64,000 nt of DNA from Marthasterias glacialis (lineage: Eukaryota > Echinodermata > Asteroidea > Forcipulatida > Asteriidae): positions 10,004,174-10,068,173 of the forward strand of contig OU452223.1 of the NCBI GenBank assembly GCA_911728455.2. The letters are read 5' to 3'. Shown piece after piece: positions 26,101-37,468 of the stretch (position 1 is the stretch's first letter; each line of letters begins with the position of its first letter). Under the pieces are notes generated by a model. The model had not been told where the DNA came from. It ran no database searches and was given only the letters and a program-made list of their open reading frames with translations. Position numbers and translations under genes: made by a program.

Positions 26101-27449
26101 AATGTTCACCCAACAGAAGAAAACATATAAAATTGTATGAAGATTTCGTGTACGATTTACTTTATTATTATTATTATTATTATTTAACCCCCCCCCCCGA
26201 AAAAATTAAAACCAAAAGCAATTTGAAATTTCCAACACGTGTCGAATGCACCACAGTGATGATGTCATGAGTTGCATGCTCGACAATCCCCGGGGGCGAC
26301 GTCTGAGGGCAGACAGAACGCAGCCATAGACCATAATACAGCACAAAACGGCAGACGCACAAACGCGTATGTGACGCCACCATCAGTATAAAAAATAGTG
26401 CCATAATAGATTGCAGGATTGGGAAACAAACATTATAAAGTGAAATTTTTCTGTTGAACATTGTATTTCGTTTTTTTTTTAGAACAAATACAGCCTCATA
26501 CCCGGGGTTATTTCTAATATTGTACATGGCGGTACAAACGACCACAACGGTGGGCACGATCAAGGTTAGCGCATCACGTGATTGGTTCTCGACCAATAAC
26601 AATTCACAATCTATTACCGTGGTATGGCAAATTTCATTGGAAGGTCTATTAGAGATGACTCATACTGCATGTCGACTGCGCAGCCTCCGAAATGCCCACT
26701 CCTGGCTGTTTGTCAATTTGTTGCAAAATTAAAAGCCGAAAACAACACACCGTCTCTTTCTTTTTAAAACTTTAACTGACTTAATCATTATACCCTCTAG
26801 AGTCTGTTGATCCAATTCACCACACGTCGTCATCATCACAATAATTTTGGTTGAGTCATTTCGAGAGACCCGTGTGTTAATGTAGCGTGCATTTTAGGTG
26901 ACGGGCATTTACGCTTTGTTATTACGATAATTTCTACACAATTTGACTCCCAAAATGGCGAGCGTGACAGACAGAACTCCTGTGTGATGTTGGTGCAAGG
27001 GTTCAAAATGAAATTTATAAAGACCTTTCTTTTGTTGATAGACAAAGCGCGCCGGTTGGCAGGGACAGCCAAATTTCAGCAAAACATTCAATCTTGTTGA
27101 CAGACATTGTGACCAAATTCAACATTTTTTTGCAAGCTTTGTATTTAAAGAAAATGCATCCCATTATTGGTTGGTTTGTTTCCAACAAATTCAACACTAT
27201 TTTTGAATATTTGTGTAATTCTTTACAAACTGTGATGATCTGTTTTTGCTTTGCATTGATGGCTACCCTTATTTTCTACAACCTTGGTTGGCAAAAACTT
27301 GGGCTGTGACGTTGCAAAAGAAAGGTCTATTACAGAAATCCTGCAGATTACATGAAGAGCGCCCTCTACTAAGTTGCTGCTGACAGTAACTTACCTATTT
27401 TGCAAACTGCAGCCCACAGGATCAGAACTATCCCTGCTTGGTTATCCAT
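23061..27449 (-). CDS. Gene A: single V-like Ig domain type I membrane receptor (five spliced exons)
   Basis: Predicted coding exons in transcript order are 27395-27449, 25675-26004, 25399-25449, 24124-24298 and 23061-23109. Together they give 660 nt, or 219 residues. All splice sites are GT/AG and the phases (1,1,1,2) agree throughout. The product has a signal peptide, one Ig domain with the two conserved cysteines and a D-x-G-x-Y-x-C motif, a short stalk, a hydrophobic helix and a basic cytoplasmic tail. It is expected at the cell surface; the ligand is unknown. The exon plan is the same as gene B, and that is the strongest evidence the model is real. Ig family membership is established by motifs, while an immune or adhesion role is inference. 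No ITAM or ITIM tyrosine motif is seen in the tail. Confidence 0.75.
24124..24298 (-). CDS. Gene A exon 4: transmembrane exon
   Basis: A 175-nt exon (phase 1 in, phase 2 out) encodes a juxtamembrane piece with TDGVLPQSPQP, then a helix around AVIVIPSLAVALLIALVALYY, then a basic stop-transfer KRRNRHR. The acceptor is TTTACTTCAG and the donor is AAG|GTTTGTACA. The same unusual donor sequence is found in gene B. Confidence 0.75.
24408..24546. mobile_element. 139-bp palindromic MITE in gene A intron 3
   Basis: The arms 24408-24441 and 24513-24546 match at about 32 of 34 bases in inverted orientation (core AAGTCTCGCGCGTATTCGAA). They begin TAGACTG and end CAGTCTA, compatible with a TA duplication. 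It lies between the stalk and transmembrane exons of gene A and has a longer, decayed relative at 16542-16969. Confidence 0.75.
24567..24684. mobile_element. 118-bp MITE with perfect 25-bp inverted ends in gene A intron 3
   Basis: Positions 24567-24591 and 24660-24684 are exact inverted copies (GCCCAATTTCATGGCTCTGC...). The interior is also partly palindromic (AGAATTCTGTG / CGCAGAATTCCG). It sits only 20 bp from the previous MITE. Perfect ends suggest a recent insertion. Confidence 0.8.
25399..25449 (-). CDS. Gene A exon 3: stalk mini-exon
   Basis: This 51-nt phase 1-1 exon gives AYANPTGPLSLTTNENK, a short polar stalk. The acceptor is TCTATTAAAG and the donor is G|GTAAGC. It is supported by the matching 48-nt exon in gene B, which shares the L-x-L-T-T core. 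Being symmetric, it could be skipped without a frameshift. Confidence 0.65.
25675..26004 (-). CDS. Gene A exon 2: V-like immunoglobulin domain
   Basis: A phase 1-1 exon of 330 nt encodes one complete Ig fold. It contains GGHVGDDLVLYC (B-strand cysteine), EFYRR where the C-strand tryptophan normally sits, EDSVLTISEASESDNGIYGC (E-F strands and F-strand cysteine) and a terminal NVTVQPG strand. The canonical core Trp is replaced by Phe. N-glycosylation sequons NKT and NVT are present. No FGxG J-like motif follows. The acceptor TTTGTTAAACCAG and donor CCAG|GTGAGG are good matches. Confidence 0.85.
27021..27328. mobile_element. 308-bp MITE (AGACCTTTCTTTTG ends) in gene A intron 1
   Basis: The ends AGACCTTTCTTTTG and CAAAAGAAAGGTCT are exact inverted repeats. 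Subterminal sequence includes GGTTGGCAGGGACAGCC at one end and TTGGTTGGCAAAAACTTGGG at the other. A second copy in inverted orientation starts at 63604, and a partial one is near 58235-58310. It has no coding capacity. Confidence 0.75.
27395..27449 (-). CDS. Gene A exon 1 (coding): signal peptide
   Basis: Eighteen codons plus one base, starting MDNQAGIVLILWAAVCKI. The hydrophobic core follows a short polar N-terminus. The donor is AG|GTAAGT (strong consensus). The exon seems to start at 27456 after an acceptor TGACTGATAG, seven bases before the ATG, so the rest of the 5'UTR lies in an upstream exon. Length and phase are identical to exon 1 of gene B. Confidence 0.75.
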
Positions 27450-27754
27450 CTCAAACCTATCAGTCAAAAATCATGACGTAACCATTAAATCAGGGGATGG
27501 TCAATGAATCAAGGAATGTAACCAAATGCAACCTTAGTCCCAAGGTTCTATATTTCGTAGTTGAAAAAGCAATGAGTAAACAAAATGTGGGTTCGAATTG
27601 TCCCGTTCGCAGTGCTTGTGATGGGCATTGGGCACAAATTCAATAACATTTTGAGTACATAAAGAAAACGCATTATTTGTCATCGTCGTAGGAAATCATG
27701 TTTTGACTATTATATGACAATCCTTATTTCATGAGCAGACATTAGCAAATAAAA

Positions 27755-27759
<5 letters not shown>

Positions 27760-27789
<30 letters not shown>

Positions 27790-27930
27790 CATAATAAATA
27801 ATAATAATAATAATAACAATAACAGCAACATCAACAGCAACCAGCAACAGCAACAGCAACGTCAAACAGCAACATCAACATCATTAGCATCAGGACAGCA
27901 ACAGTAACAGCAATAGCAACAACATCATCA
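27760..27930. repeat. (TTA)n/(TAA)n and CAACAG microsatellites upstream of gene A
   Basis: A run of ATT units meets TAA units head to head, followed by CAACAG/CAGCAA repeats. Gene B has a CAACAG/CAGCAG tract at the equivalent place upstream of its signal exon (about 52893-52943), supporting duplication of the flank. Confidence 0.85.
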
Positions 27931-28534
27931 AAAAACAAACCCACTCCCAACAAACAAGGACGGGACCACTAAAATGTCAACTACCCAAACAAAATATAAC
28001 AAAACTGAGATGTAATACACTGCGTTTATGGTTTAACGTGGTCAATTACGTGCTTTTGTGGATACTGAATAACTTACAAATCCATTAAAACAACTGAAAT
28101 AGGCTTACTATTTGTCAACCACTGCAGCTTCAAGCAGCTGGGCTGATCCAATTCGAAAGCTGCGCAATCAGTGACGAACGTTGCAACCTGTAGCAAAGAA
28201 GTAATGCAGTTGTGCTCAGTGTTAGCGTTTTAATATGGTTATTTATGTTTCCATGGTGAATTCCCCGCACATGCAAGATACGTCATGGGACTTTTTTTGA
28301 CCTTGTTACTGGGCAGATCGCCCTCCCACACATTATATATCTCCAAACTGCATATAATAAATTAAAAGTTCCATGAATGCCAGGCTTGGGTTACTGGAGA
28401 CGCTTGGATAGCAATGGTAAACGAGATCAGTAGGCCTAACTATTCATTCTCCAAAAATAGAAAACGAAAGATCGTGCAGACTTGACCTTGCATCATATCA
28501 AGGAAAAAAACAGATTTAAAAATGTGTTAAAGTC

Positions 28535-28985
28535 GTGTGGTGTGTCGTTGCCGGGCAAGCGTGCACTGGGCTCAAGTCCTAGTATTTCTGGTCAGCCGAA
28601 AGTTGGTTCCAGCAGCGTAGCCACGGGGGGGGGGGGCGTGGTGGGCACGTGCCCCCACACATTCTCCGTGCCCCCCCCCCCCGGTGTCCCCCATGAAAAA
28701 AATCTAGATACATGTAATTCATTAAAAAACATGGACCTTGCCCCCTCCCAATGAAAAGCAATGCCCCCTGTGCCCCCCACCCCCGTTGAAAAAAGCCCTG
28801 GATATACGCCACTGGTTGGTTCAGGTTCCAATCATGACACTCTTGTGACACTTAACCATCATTATTTTGTCCTTTGGTTAGGACGTAAAGCCAGGTCCCT
28901 TCGTCTGTTGTGTGAACGCATCAAGATACACTCATCGTAGGGGAGAGGCTTTCCTGGTTATGGCATGACCTGGCAGCAATAAATT
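28535..28985 (+). mobile_element. tRNA-Leu-like SINE split by a hAT element
   Basis: The head (28535-28601) carries GTGTGTCGTTGCCGGGCAAG and GGGCTCAAGTCC, matching the Leu-like SINE at 37469. The B-box remnant and body resume at 28823 (GGTTCCAATC, then TTGTCCTTTGGTTAGGACGTAAAGCC). An insertion interrupts it at 28610-28814. The equivalent position in gene B's flank lacks the SINE, so it inserted after the duplication. Confidence 0.65.
28610..28814. mobile_element. 205-bp hAT-like MITE nested in a SINE
   Basis: The ends CAGCAGCGTA and TACGCCACTG are inverted repeats of the hAT CAGYGGCGTA type. An exact 8-bp target duplication, GTTGGTTC, lies at 28602-28609 and 28815-28822. The interior has C/G runs and a coding-free AT stretch with ATTCATTAAAAAACATGGAC. 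A diverged relative lies at 36341-36478. Confidence 0.85.
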
Positions 28986-30798
28986 CCACCTCACCTTGTA
29001 TACATTTCAAGGTGTTGTATTATGGTTGCATCGTCTCATAGAATCACTCTTAAACAACTTCCACCAGATTTGATAATCCTGCGCCAGGAGTTTCATTTAT
29101 GACAGATATGGTGTATTGAGTACATTTTAAAAATATTTTCATTATGATGATAATATGGTCATGAACCCAGATATTGTCCGATAAATCAAGCAACAGCTGT
29201 TACATTGGTACTTGCGGACCCCAATAGAAGTATCCATTTTACAGGGCGCAATAAGTTCGGATTCTGTGATAAACAGCACCATGAAATTGGACCAATGTTT
29301 TAGACAGCTTTCAAGACGTGTCGGACTTCACTTGAAAGTATAGTGGGGGAAACGACGTTCAAGACCAAGCCCAAGCCCTGGACAGTTTTCATGGAAATCG
29401 AAAGGGCTTGGAAAATCCCTTATGAAACAAATGTTCCCAAAGACAAAGACGTACCATTATCTAATATCTCGAAGACACTGCACGAAGGCAAAACCTGGTT
29501 CGAAACATCTTTGTAAATCGAGGCAAGATGGTAATTCAATATTGATTACTGATTTGTAATTGTGTACAATTGTTATTTATTTCTTATAGAAATAAACAGA
29601 AAGTCCTACCTGTGTTTTGCTGCCCGTTAAGTGTTGTTGTGCTCGCCGATCCAAGTGTCTCCTTGTTCTGAATAAAGTGGTGAAAATGAAACGAAAATAA
29701 AATATTGTCCCATCAGTATTAGAGGCCTGGTTTTTTCCCTTGTTTCGTCACCTTGCGGGATTCCCCTCGTTTCGTCACCTTGCGGGATTCCCCTCAAGTT
29801 ACCTGAAAACCCGCGGGGCAAACTGTGTGCTCTGACATGTTGCGTGGGTGTAATAACGTCGCTAAATACACCACAAGAAACAAGCCTTGTGAATATTTCA
29901 TTTTGTAAAACACACGACAATTAAATTGTCTGTAAATCAGTAACTTAAGGGTCATTTTCTTTCAGTGATTGATGAGTGGTCATGCAGTTTTAGATGGACA
30001 AAGTCAACGGACAATCTGAAAAAAATGTAGGTTTCACCAAACACTTTAAAATTTATTTCAAGGTGCTGAGAGGCTTCTAAATATGTTTGTGTGTTTGAAA
30101 ATAATTGTCATTATGATTTCAGCATTGGTCGTTATAGCATGGACCTCAGACCCGAACATTTTGTGGTATTATGCATTGTAACTGTGGAGAGTGTTTTAAC
30201 AAATGAGGGATCACCCAACAGAACGCGTGGTCTGTCTCTAGGAAAAAATGACTTTCCACGTGGCTTTTACGTAAAGGACTACAATCGTATACATTGCGAA
30301 ATAACATTCTCAACAAATTTAGAAAAACTATGAGTTTGGAGGTAACCAGCCCCAATCGGGCTGCCAAGTTTCAAATTTAATGTCAGGACTGTTAGCAAGA
30401 ACTAAAAAGCTACTGACGCGGTACTCGATCGTGCCACATTAGAAAGGCACCGGTACCCTACTTAACAAACACCGTGCAAAATTGACCCTCGAGCCACTAC
30501 AGTAACGGGAAGGATATTGCGGTCGTAAAAAAATGGCTCTGGAGAAAGAAGTTGCGTAAACGCAGAAAAGGGTAATTTTTTTCACAAAAAAAGTGTAGGG
30601 ACAAAACTATGGGGCGCCGTTTGTCAATTAATTGTTTAGCGCCAATTTTGTATTATAGACTATGTTCTTACCATGATTTAGGCTACAATATTTAGATGTT
30701 AACCATACAAAGTGTTGGCACAATTCTTTTTATGGTTTACATATTAAGTAAATTAATGTGTTGTGCTTTAATAATCAATGATCTTGCCGTAATGACTA
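28986..30798. other. Upstream flank of gene A, homologous to 53.8-55.6 kb
   Basis: There is no coding exon. Blocks shared with the gene B flank include ATATGGTCATGAACCC near 29155, CTTAAGGGTCA...AGTGATTGATGA near 29944, GTGCTGAGAGGCTTCTAAA near 30063 and AAAGCTACTGACG near 30406. These conserved patches may include promoter elements, though common descent alone could explain them. Confidence 0.6.
29610..29665 (-). promoter_or_regulatory. Probable 5'UTR exon of gene A
   Basis: On the minus strand the block GAGCACAACAACACTTAACG ends in AAAACACAG|GTAGGA, a plausible donor. The same block with the same donor context occurs upstream of gene B (54374-54435). A non-coding first exon is needed because the signal exon has an acceptor 7 bp before its ATG. 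The upper boundary is not defined. Confidence 0.4.
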
Positions 30799-31532
30799 TA
30801 TTTATGGTTTACAAACCATGAACATGCAATCAACATTTACAAATCATTGTTTACAAACCACGACAATTCAATCATCATGAAAAATTGTTTAAATATCGTG
30901 AACATTGAAGCATCATAAATCATGGTTTAAAATCACGGTTTATTAACCATGAAAATTGAATCATCTTTAAATCATGGTTTATAAACCATGGGCATCTTTA
31001 ACACCTGGTATAAATCATGAAAACTGAAGCATCATAACCAGGGTTTATAAACCTCGAAATTTGAATCATCATAAAACATAGTTTACAAACCATTAACATT
31101 GAACCATCTTTAAATGAAAATTGGAGCGTCATAAAACATGGTTTATAAATCAAGAAAATTTAAGCATCATAAACATGGTTTATAAACTACTAAATTTGAA
31201 TCATCTTTAACTCATGGATTATAAACCATACAAATTGAAGCGCCATAAAACTTGGCTTATAAATCATGAATATTGAATCATGTATAAAACATGGATATAA
31301 ACCATTGTTTATACACGAAAACTGAAGTATTTTTAAAACATGGTTTTAATTGAAGCATCTTTAAAACCTGGTTTAGAAACCATGCAAATTGAAGCATCAT
31401 AAAATATGGTTTGTAAACGGTTTGTATATAAATCATGAAAACTGAATCATCATAAAACATGGTTTATAGCTCATTGTTTATAAACCATGGAAAATGAAGC
31501 ATCTCTTTCAAATCTGGTTTATAAACCATGAC
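30799..31532. repeat. Palindromic minisatellite (CATGGTTTATAAACCATG)
   Basis: About 20 imperfect units of 35-40 bp alternate an 18-bp perfect palindrome type, CATGGTTTATAAACCATG, with AAAATTGAAGCATCATAAAA spacers. Each unit could form a short hairpin. The array is followed by C, A and AAAT runs to about 31590. The matching part of the gene B flank lacks this array. Confidence 0.85.
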
Positions 31533-33225
31533 AAACTGGGGTTCCCCCCCCCAAAAAAAAAATAAAAAATAAAAAAAATAAAAAAAATTATGAACACAGT
31601 AGCCTACCTGTCAAGAGGGGCTCAGTGCCTCAATCAAAACGATGTTATGCCTTTGTCGTTCTTATACTGTCGATGAGTACAGTCCTGTGTTTAAACGAAA
31701 GTTGTTATTATATAAACGGATGCTAAACAATTTCCAAGAAATCATCCGATGTCGGGTTCGTCCAGTGAAGTTTCTGTCTGGCTAATATGTTGCAATATTG
31801 CGAGAGAACTGCGTTTTCATCTACTTGGAATTCCCACTTTTCATAATGATTTACGAGAAACAGCGAAATCATAATAGCCTCGGGAAAAGGCCATTGGAAT
31901 TGGTTTATATATTTGTTTTCATTCCTATGCTCGACTTTCCAGTTTCGCCACTTTCTGAAAACGTTTGACTTTTGGGTCAGAAGGAAGTAAGAATACCGTG
32001 ACTTGGTGTTCCGGAATGAACCTGAAATTCAACTTTCAGGTTCTGACTGTCCAAATAAGTCCTATATGTTTGAATGTTGTTATAAATGGTAGGTTTACCG
32101 ATTTCAGGATATGCAGTTCCTTTGTAAGATATAAAGTTGCAATTTATGTTACTGTCCGGAAAGAGTTTGCGTTTCCTCTGACGTCAAGGCGAAACCAAAA
32201 CTTTCAGTTTCTGACGGAGGCATTGCATAAAGTTGGATTAAGAGTGAAGTCACGGGTCAAATTGCTTTTGAATAAAATATGTAACCTTTGACATCAAAAT
32301 GTAAGCAAAACACGATGCGTGCGCACACCTTAGATTTCAATAGAGAGCGGTCCATGTAAACAATTTTCATACATGAAGAGTTTCGATGTTGGAATAAGGG
32401 CATTTTTTCAGTTGCGAAATAAAGGCAATCGTTTTTGTTCAGGTTATCGGACATATTATTTGCTTACATATTTTACCCACCAAATTAAAGTTCCTTAATT
32501 TAGAAAGTCAAAAAATATTAACAATTTGATTTAATTTTACGTTATTTAGTTTTTCGTTGTTCAATTAAATGCCATGCCCATTGGAAATAAAATAATTTCC
32601 ATTCTACAGTAAAAAAACAAAACCCAAAACAATCCAACAAATTTTATCAAATGTTGTTGTCACATTGTAGTAAATACAAAACGACAAACAGTTAATGTTC
32701 TGGCAAAGACTTTGTATGTTCATAACGGGCTTGTTTTGGTTTGAAAATAGCAAGACGGTATAAACATTTTTCTGTTGAGGTCTTCAAATGTCGTTTCCTC
32801 GTCTTTTTGACAGTATTTCACATGGAGATATTTTCTCAGGAGGATTGGTACTAGTATGAACTTTGTATAATGAGTGAGTGTTTAGACTGAAGCTAATATT
32901 TTTGTTTCCATTCTCGATAACCACTTAATAAATTCTGTTTTGATTGTCTTTACAGTCAATGGCAATTAATTTGTAAATCTGAACTGCGTCCAGTTTCAGG
33001 AAGTTGCTAAGCAAAAGAAGAAATCCTTACAAATTTTCTGCAAAGCACAAAATAATGAACAGAAGACCAGTCTCAAATGGCAACATGTGACATGGTATCT
33101 TGACTGGTTAATGTATTCTGGTAAGCATAATTTTGATGTGCTGAGTTACTTTTTGTGCTTCAGCAGCTCTATGAAATTAGACACTGTCCTTACACCACAA
33201 TTATACAATTTTTTTTATACAGGTT
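31533..33225. other. Non-coding, low-complexity start then unique sequence
   Basis: Homology to the gene B segment is visible near 32180-32260 (GTCAAGGCGAAACCAAAAC) and 33160 (GCAGCTCTATGAAATTAG), corresponding to about 56700 and 56780. No exon is supported. Confidence 0.4.
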
Positions 33226-33235
33226 TGTTTCAAAA

Positions 33236-33400
33236 AGAAAAGAAAAGAAAAAGAAAAGAAAAGAAAAGAAAAGAAAAGAAAAGAAAAGAAAAGAAAAGAA
33301 AAGAAAAGAAAAGAAAAGAAAAGAAAAGAAAACAACAACAAAACAAAAAACAAAACAAAAAACAAAACAAAAAACAACAACACAGAAACAAAAACCTGCC
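33236..33400. repeat. (AAGAA)n microsatellite grading into (CAAAA)n
   Basis: About 18 copies of GAAAA/AAGAA are followed by CAAAACAAAAAA units. The lysine-rich and phenylalanine-rich open frames across it are artefacts. Confidence 0.95.
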
Positions 33401-35812
33401 AAACAAACAAGAACAACAAACCTGTATTGAATACGATAACAATGTAATGAATTGTTACTGGAAGCATGGTAAGAAGACCGTGGTTTTGTAACCATAGAGC
33501 CAGAACCAGGTCCTTGCTCTACGGTAGTTTCAAACATCATCATGTTGGTTCTGATGTACTTTTTGAGAAAATGATGCAATACAGTGAAACTAAGTGTTGA
33601 ACTAAGTGAAAGCACGTATGCCTACATACAAATTTGACCAGACGTATGTGTTTTTTATACCCGTGCATGGCACAACGAAACTACTTTCACTGAGTTTTCT
33701 ATGGTTTATGTGCTGCAGGTTTTCGAAGTATTTGATACTGCATGTATAAAATGCAGCATATAATATTTTACAGTATGCCTGTATTCTATGGATCTAAGTG
33801 GTCAACTGGGAAATAATGAGGCAAAAATGAACAGAAATTTGCTTCTTTTAACAATACTAAGTCTACTCACATAACAGTGACATGCATTCGACGTAACCCG
33901 TATGGCAGGCTGAATGCTGCTGGCGATCAAAAGACAACTGGTTAAAGTAGTCCTCGTGCTTGATTCGTATATCAAAAATCATTGCGCCACACAGTATAAA
34001 AGAACTGTGTTGTGTTCTGTCCCAAGTATAGAATTGTCCCAAGATGGAACCGATCCAAACTTGAGTGTAGTTGGGATGGCCCAACTGTGATCCAGAGATC
34101 TTTCACCATACAGGGATTGGGACCAATCGGCTGTTTATATAACACTTTCTGCAGTGGCAGGTGGCGTGTGTGTTAAATTCAGTTTTTTTCTTCAGATTCT
34201 TCTCAGTTTTTTTCTTTTAGAAATATTCCTACCTCCATGGTTTTTCAAGTTTTGCCAGATAATTACCGTGTAAGCAGAGCGAAGGCTTAAGAACATGGAA
34301 AATGACTTTACAGGTCCACTGATCAACCGTGGTTACCTCTATCAGGCACCCCAGCCGTCCCAACTGGGTCCCAACTATAGTTGGGACGATTTCAAAGATT
34401 GGGATGAAACGGTGTCACGACTGTTGCCTTGAACACAAAGCGAAGCCGACCTCGCTATATGTCTACACATGCACAAATAATGATAAAACATCACCTTTTT
34501 ACATACAGAAACACAGTTAAATGTGGTCATGTAGTATCAAAACAAACAGTTTACCTGTGAACAAACCCGAGTTTATCCTTCTGTAGTGTTATGATAACGG
34601 CAGGCTAAATTGTCAGAGGTGTAAACCGTGCGCCTGTTTCTAACTGCTCACTGACGATGTATAAAAGCTATTCAGCGGCCAATGTAATTATAAAGGGTCG
34701 CGTCGTGTGAGGTAAAGTCCCATCATTGTGCAAGGACTGCTGGGATTTTGGACTTTCCCATGAATAAAGTCTCTAAAAATAAACCGTCCGGGACTCTTTG
34801 GTGGTTCGCGTGTTAATGAAAGCGTCTTGCACCAAGAATGGGTACTCTTTCATATCTGGAATTCCCTATTTGTTAAAGAAATTCATCTCCATCGTTACAG
34901 ATGTGTTAATCCGCCACATACTCAACACACAATGACTTTTTCATCATGGAAATACGTTACGTACATCGTCATGTTGTACCATGGAGGTATACTATAGATT
35001 GTACGAGTGCAGTTGTACTGAATTCCAACCTGGGTACAGCTTATGGTGTTGCCAAACAGCACTGTTGCATCACAGTGGAATTCCCCTCATCAAGACGGAA
35101 TTCTTCATCTTAGCCTTAATGTTACAGCACAGCCTGGGAATTTCCCAGACTGTCCGACCTGTTGACATTGTATACGCATTACACCGTGACCACGAACCAG
35201 TAGCACGTGGTTATTTATATTTTCAGTTAATACCGTGAACATTTTGTAACCTCACCTCAACCCTTTGGAAATGTGACGTCATAATAAAGTTGCATCATTA
35301 TGGCAAACCATGGTCATATCATAAAAACATGAAATAGTTTATAACACCCCTGCAGGAAGGAACTAGCCTGTCACGGGTGTTCCGCGCGTGCTTTGTGGTT
35401 GACGGACGTAGACAATTCGTTTGTTTACAAACATTGACCTCCAATTTGTATAATAAGTGGCCTCGAGTGTCAAAACATCATGTGCAACCAGGTTGGCACA
35501 AATCTGCCCTTTTTTATTTATATAAGCATTAAACAATATTGAATGAAAAGTACCTGTGGTTTGTTTAACGTAGCGCAATCGATTCGTCTGTGATGGGTAT
35601 TTCGTCGGTAATTTCATTTATTTAGGCCTATTTATTTATCTTTATTCCTTTTTTTGGCAGCGAAGGCCGCTCGGCGTACTCGGATGGATAGGTAGATAGA
35701 CAGACAGACAGACATCTTTACGAGAGCGGCATTCTGGGGTTTTCAAATAGCAGTTCTATGATTCCTTTTCTTAAAAAAATGTTTTCCCTTATAAAAACAT
35801 TCTGGGGTTAGA
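33401..35812. other. Intergenic, no supported gene
   Basis: Contains isolated TCCCAACTATAGTTGGGA palindromes (about 34360-34390) related to the array at 61.86-62.4 kb. Its 35.25-35.58 kb part matches 57.83-58.12 kb (for example TTGGCAAAAATCTGCCC). A GACA run is at about 35692-35712. No exon is seen. Confidence 0.4.
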
Positions 35813-35814
35813 GG

Positions 35815-36195
35815 GTCTGTATACGTTTGGTAATGACTCTGAAAATTTATGGCAATAATAACTCACTTGTTAAGAAGTACAGCAGCTTTGGATAGTATAA
35901 TGCATTTTGAGAAACGTTTCACTTCGAAGTACTGCAGTTATGGAAAAATGCATCACTTTTTATCACCAAAAAAATTGAATCTGAGAAGCGTTATGGCCGT
36001 AACGCTTCTCAGAATGTGTATTCCAATGACGGATACTTCTTCTGCGTGAACACAACCGCTCTAGAGTTTTGGTGATATCTCAAAAACGCTGCCACCTTTT
36101 GAACTGCAATTTACACAGGTTAGTTTTATGGCATATATCTACAATTATATAGCATTGAGGCAAATGTGCGGTTCCAAAAACCAAAGGTATACTTT
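35815..36195. mobile_element. MITE with GTATACSTTTGGT ends and an internal perfect hairpin
   Basis: The left end CTGTATACGTTTGGTAAT and the right end AACCAAAGGTATACTTTG are inverted repeats. Inside, 35980-35993 (TCTGAGAAGCGTTA) pairs exactly with 36000-36013 around a 6-nt loop. No coding capacity. Confidence 0.6.
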
Positions 36196-36340
36196 GCCTT
36201 TAAGCCCACAGTGTAATAATTCTTATGTTTTTTCACCAAAAATCTCCCCACAATGTGGCTCTTGTAAAATCAGCCCGATTGACAGACAGCCCGACAGACA
36301 GATCGATAGAAAGATATACATAGATCAATTATAATACTCA

Positions 36341-36478
36341 ATTAGTCCCCTTCCCCCACAAATTTACAGTGCCCCCCAGGTGGGCCCCATATAAAATGGA
36401 GATACGTGCATATTTCATTAAAAAACATGGACACCTGGGCCTCCCTACTGAAAAGCAATCCCCCCCCACGCCGCTGGT
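36341..36478. mobile_element. Diverged hAT-like MITE fragment
   Basis: It shares TTTCATTAAAAAACATGGAC, the C-run blocks, AAAGCAAT and the terminal CGCCGCTG with the intact copy at 28610-28814. The left end is lost or too diverged to find. Confidence 0.55.
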
Positions 36479-36479
36479 A

Positions 36480-37468
36480 AGTTAAGTCCGAGATGTCCTG
36501 CATGATCGACTGATCGCACACAATAAATCCACTCTACCAAAACACAATGGTGTGCTTTCCCGTAACTCTAATCATTAAGTCAAGTTTATAAAAGGCAGTT
36601 TTTTCAACCTCGCCTATGTACTTATGTTGTAAACGATGAGCCATGGGACTGGCAGGGATGTGTGACCCGCGGCACAGCACGGCCGGCCCCGACAACCCTC
36701 CAATACCTCTGGCAGTGAACTCGGTCATGAATCGTTCACATTTTCCGTGAAAAGTGCAATCGCATTCAACAAGGCTATGATTACCGAAGCTGCAGAATAC
36801 ATTTATATAACATGGTGCGTACATTAATTTGCATAGGTAGTAGAAGAAATAAAAATAAATAAGTAACTAAATTCTTAACTTGGCGATTTTTAGTCTGAGC
36901 TTTGCTGCCTTTTTATTGCTTTATTTAATGCATGACACCAGATATAGACATAAACAAGTGTTTAGTTCATTAATGGCATCGTTTGCGTGAAAATTTGATA
37001 CTCGAATCCATCATACTCAAATCTTAGCTTGGTAACTTAATAACGAAAGTCCTACAGGTGGGGCTAGTTTACCTGCAATTTGCTGCGGGACTTAAGTTGA
37101 CGTTCAATCCCATAGGTCGGCCAGTGTTGAACATTTGGTGTGGCGCCGTGAATGAAGAGTCCGTGAATGCTTGGGTCAGTGAATGCTTCGTCTGGGTTTA
37201 GCGATACAAAACAAGTTCCAATAATTTACTCAACAACAACAAAGGACTGGGTGATTTCCAGAAATAAAACATTATAAAGTTGGCTTCCAGCTTGGCAGGT
37301 ATTTGTGCAATCTTTGCGGGTTTTCCCCAAGCTCTGCCTCTCATTCATGAGTTCAGTTGGAGGGTAAACCAATATTTTATAGAGGTTACCGGCGTTGGTA
37401 GCCGCTGCAGTCGAGCTGTGAATTTTATCCACAAGGTTGAACTTACACCCCACCAATAAAATCCCCAC
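36480..37468. other. Non-coding stretch with a weak cysteine-rich open frame
   Basis: A 96-residue minus-strand frame at 36534-36824 contains VECDCTFHGKCERFM, slightly EGF-like, but no splice sites, homology to the duplicate segment or second domain support it. Treated as non-coding. Confidence 0.35.

Noticed and set aside
26180..26602. 140-residue minus-strand frame in gene A intron 1
   Set aside because: It lies upstream of the Ig exon acceptor, has no domain, includes a translated C-run, and does not fit the exon plan shared with gene B.
33087..33491. Lysine-rich 134-residue frame and mirrored Phe-rich frames
   Set aside because: They are translations of the GAAAA microsatellite.
36534..36824. 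Cysteine-containing 96-residue frame with a weak EGF-like look
   Set aside because: Cysteine spacing does not fit EGF, no flanking splice sites were found, and it is not conserved in the duplicated segment.
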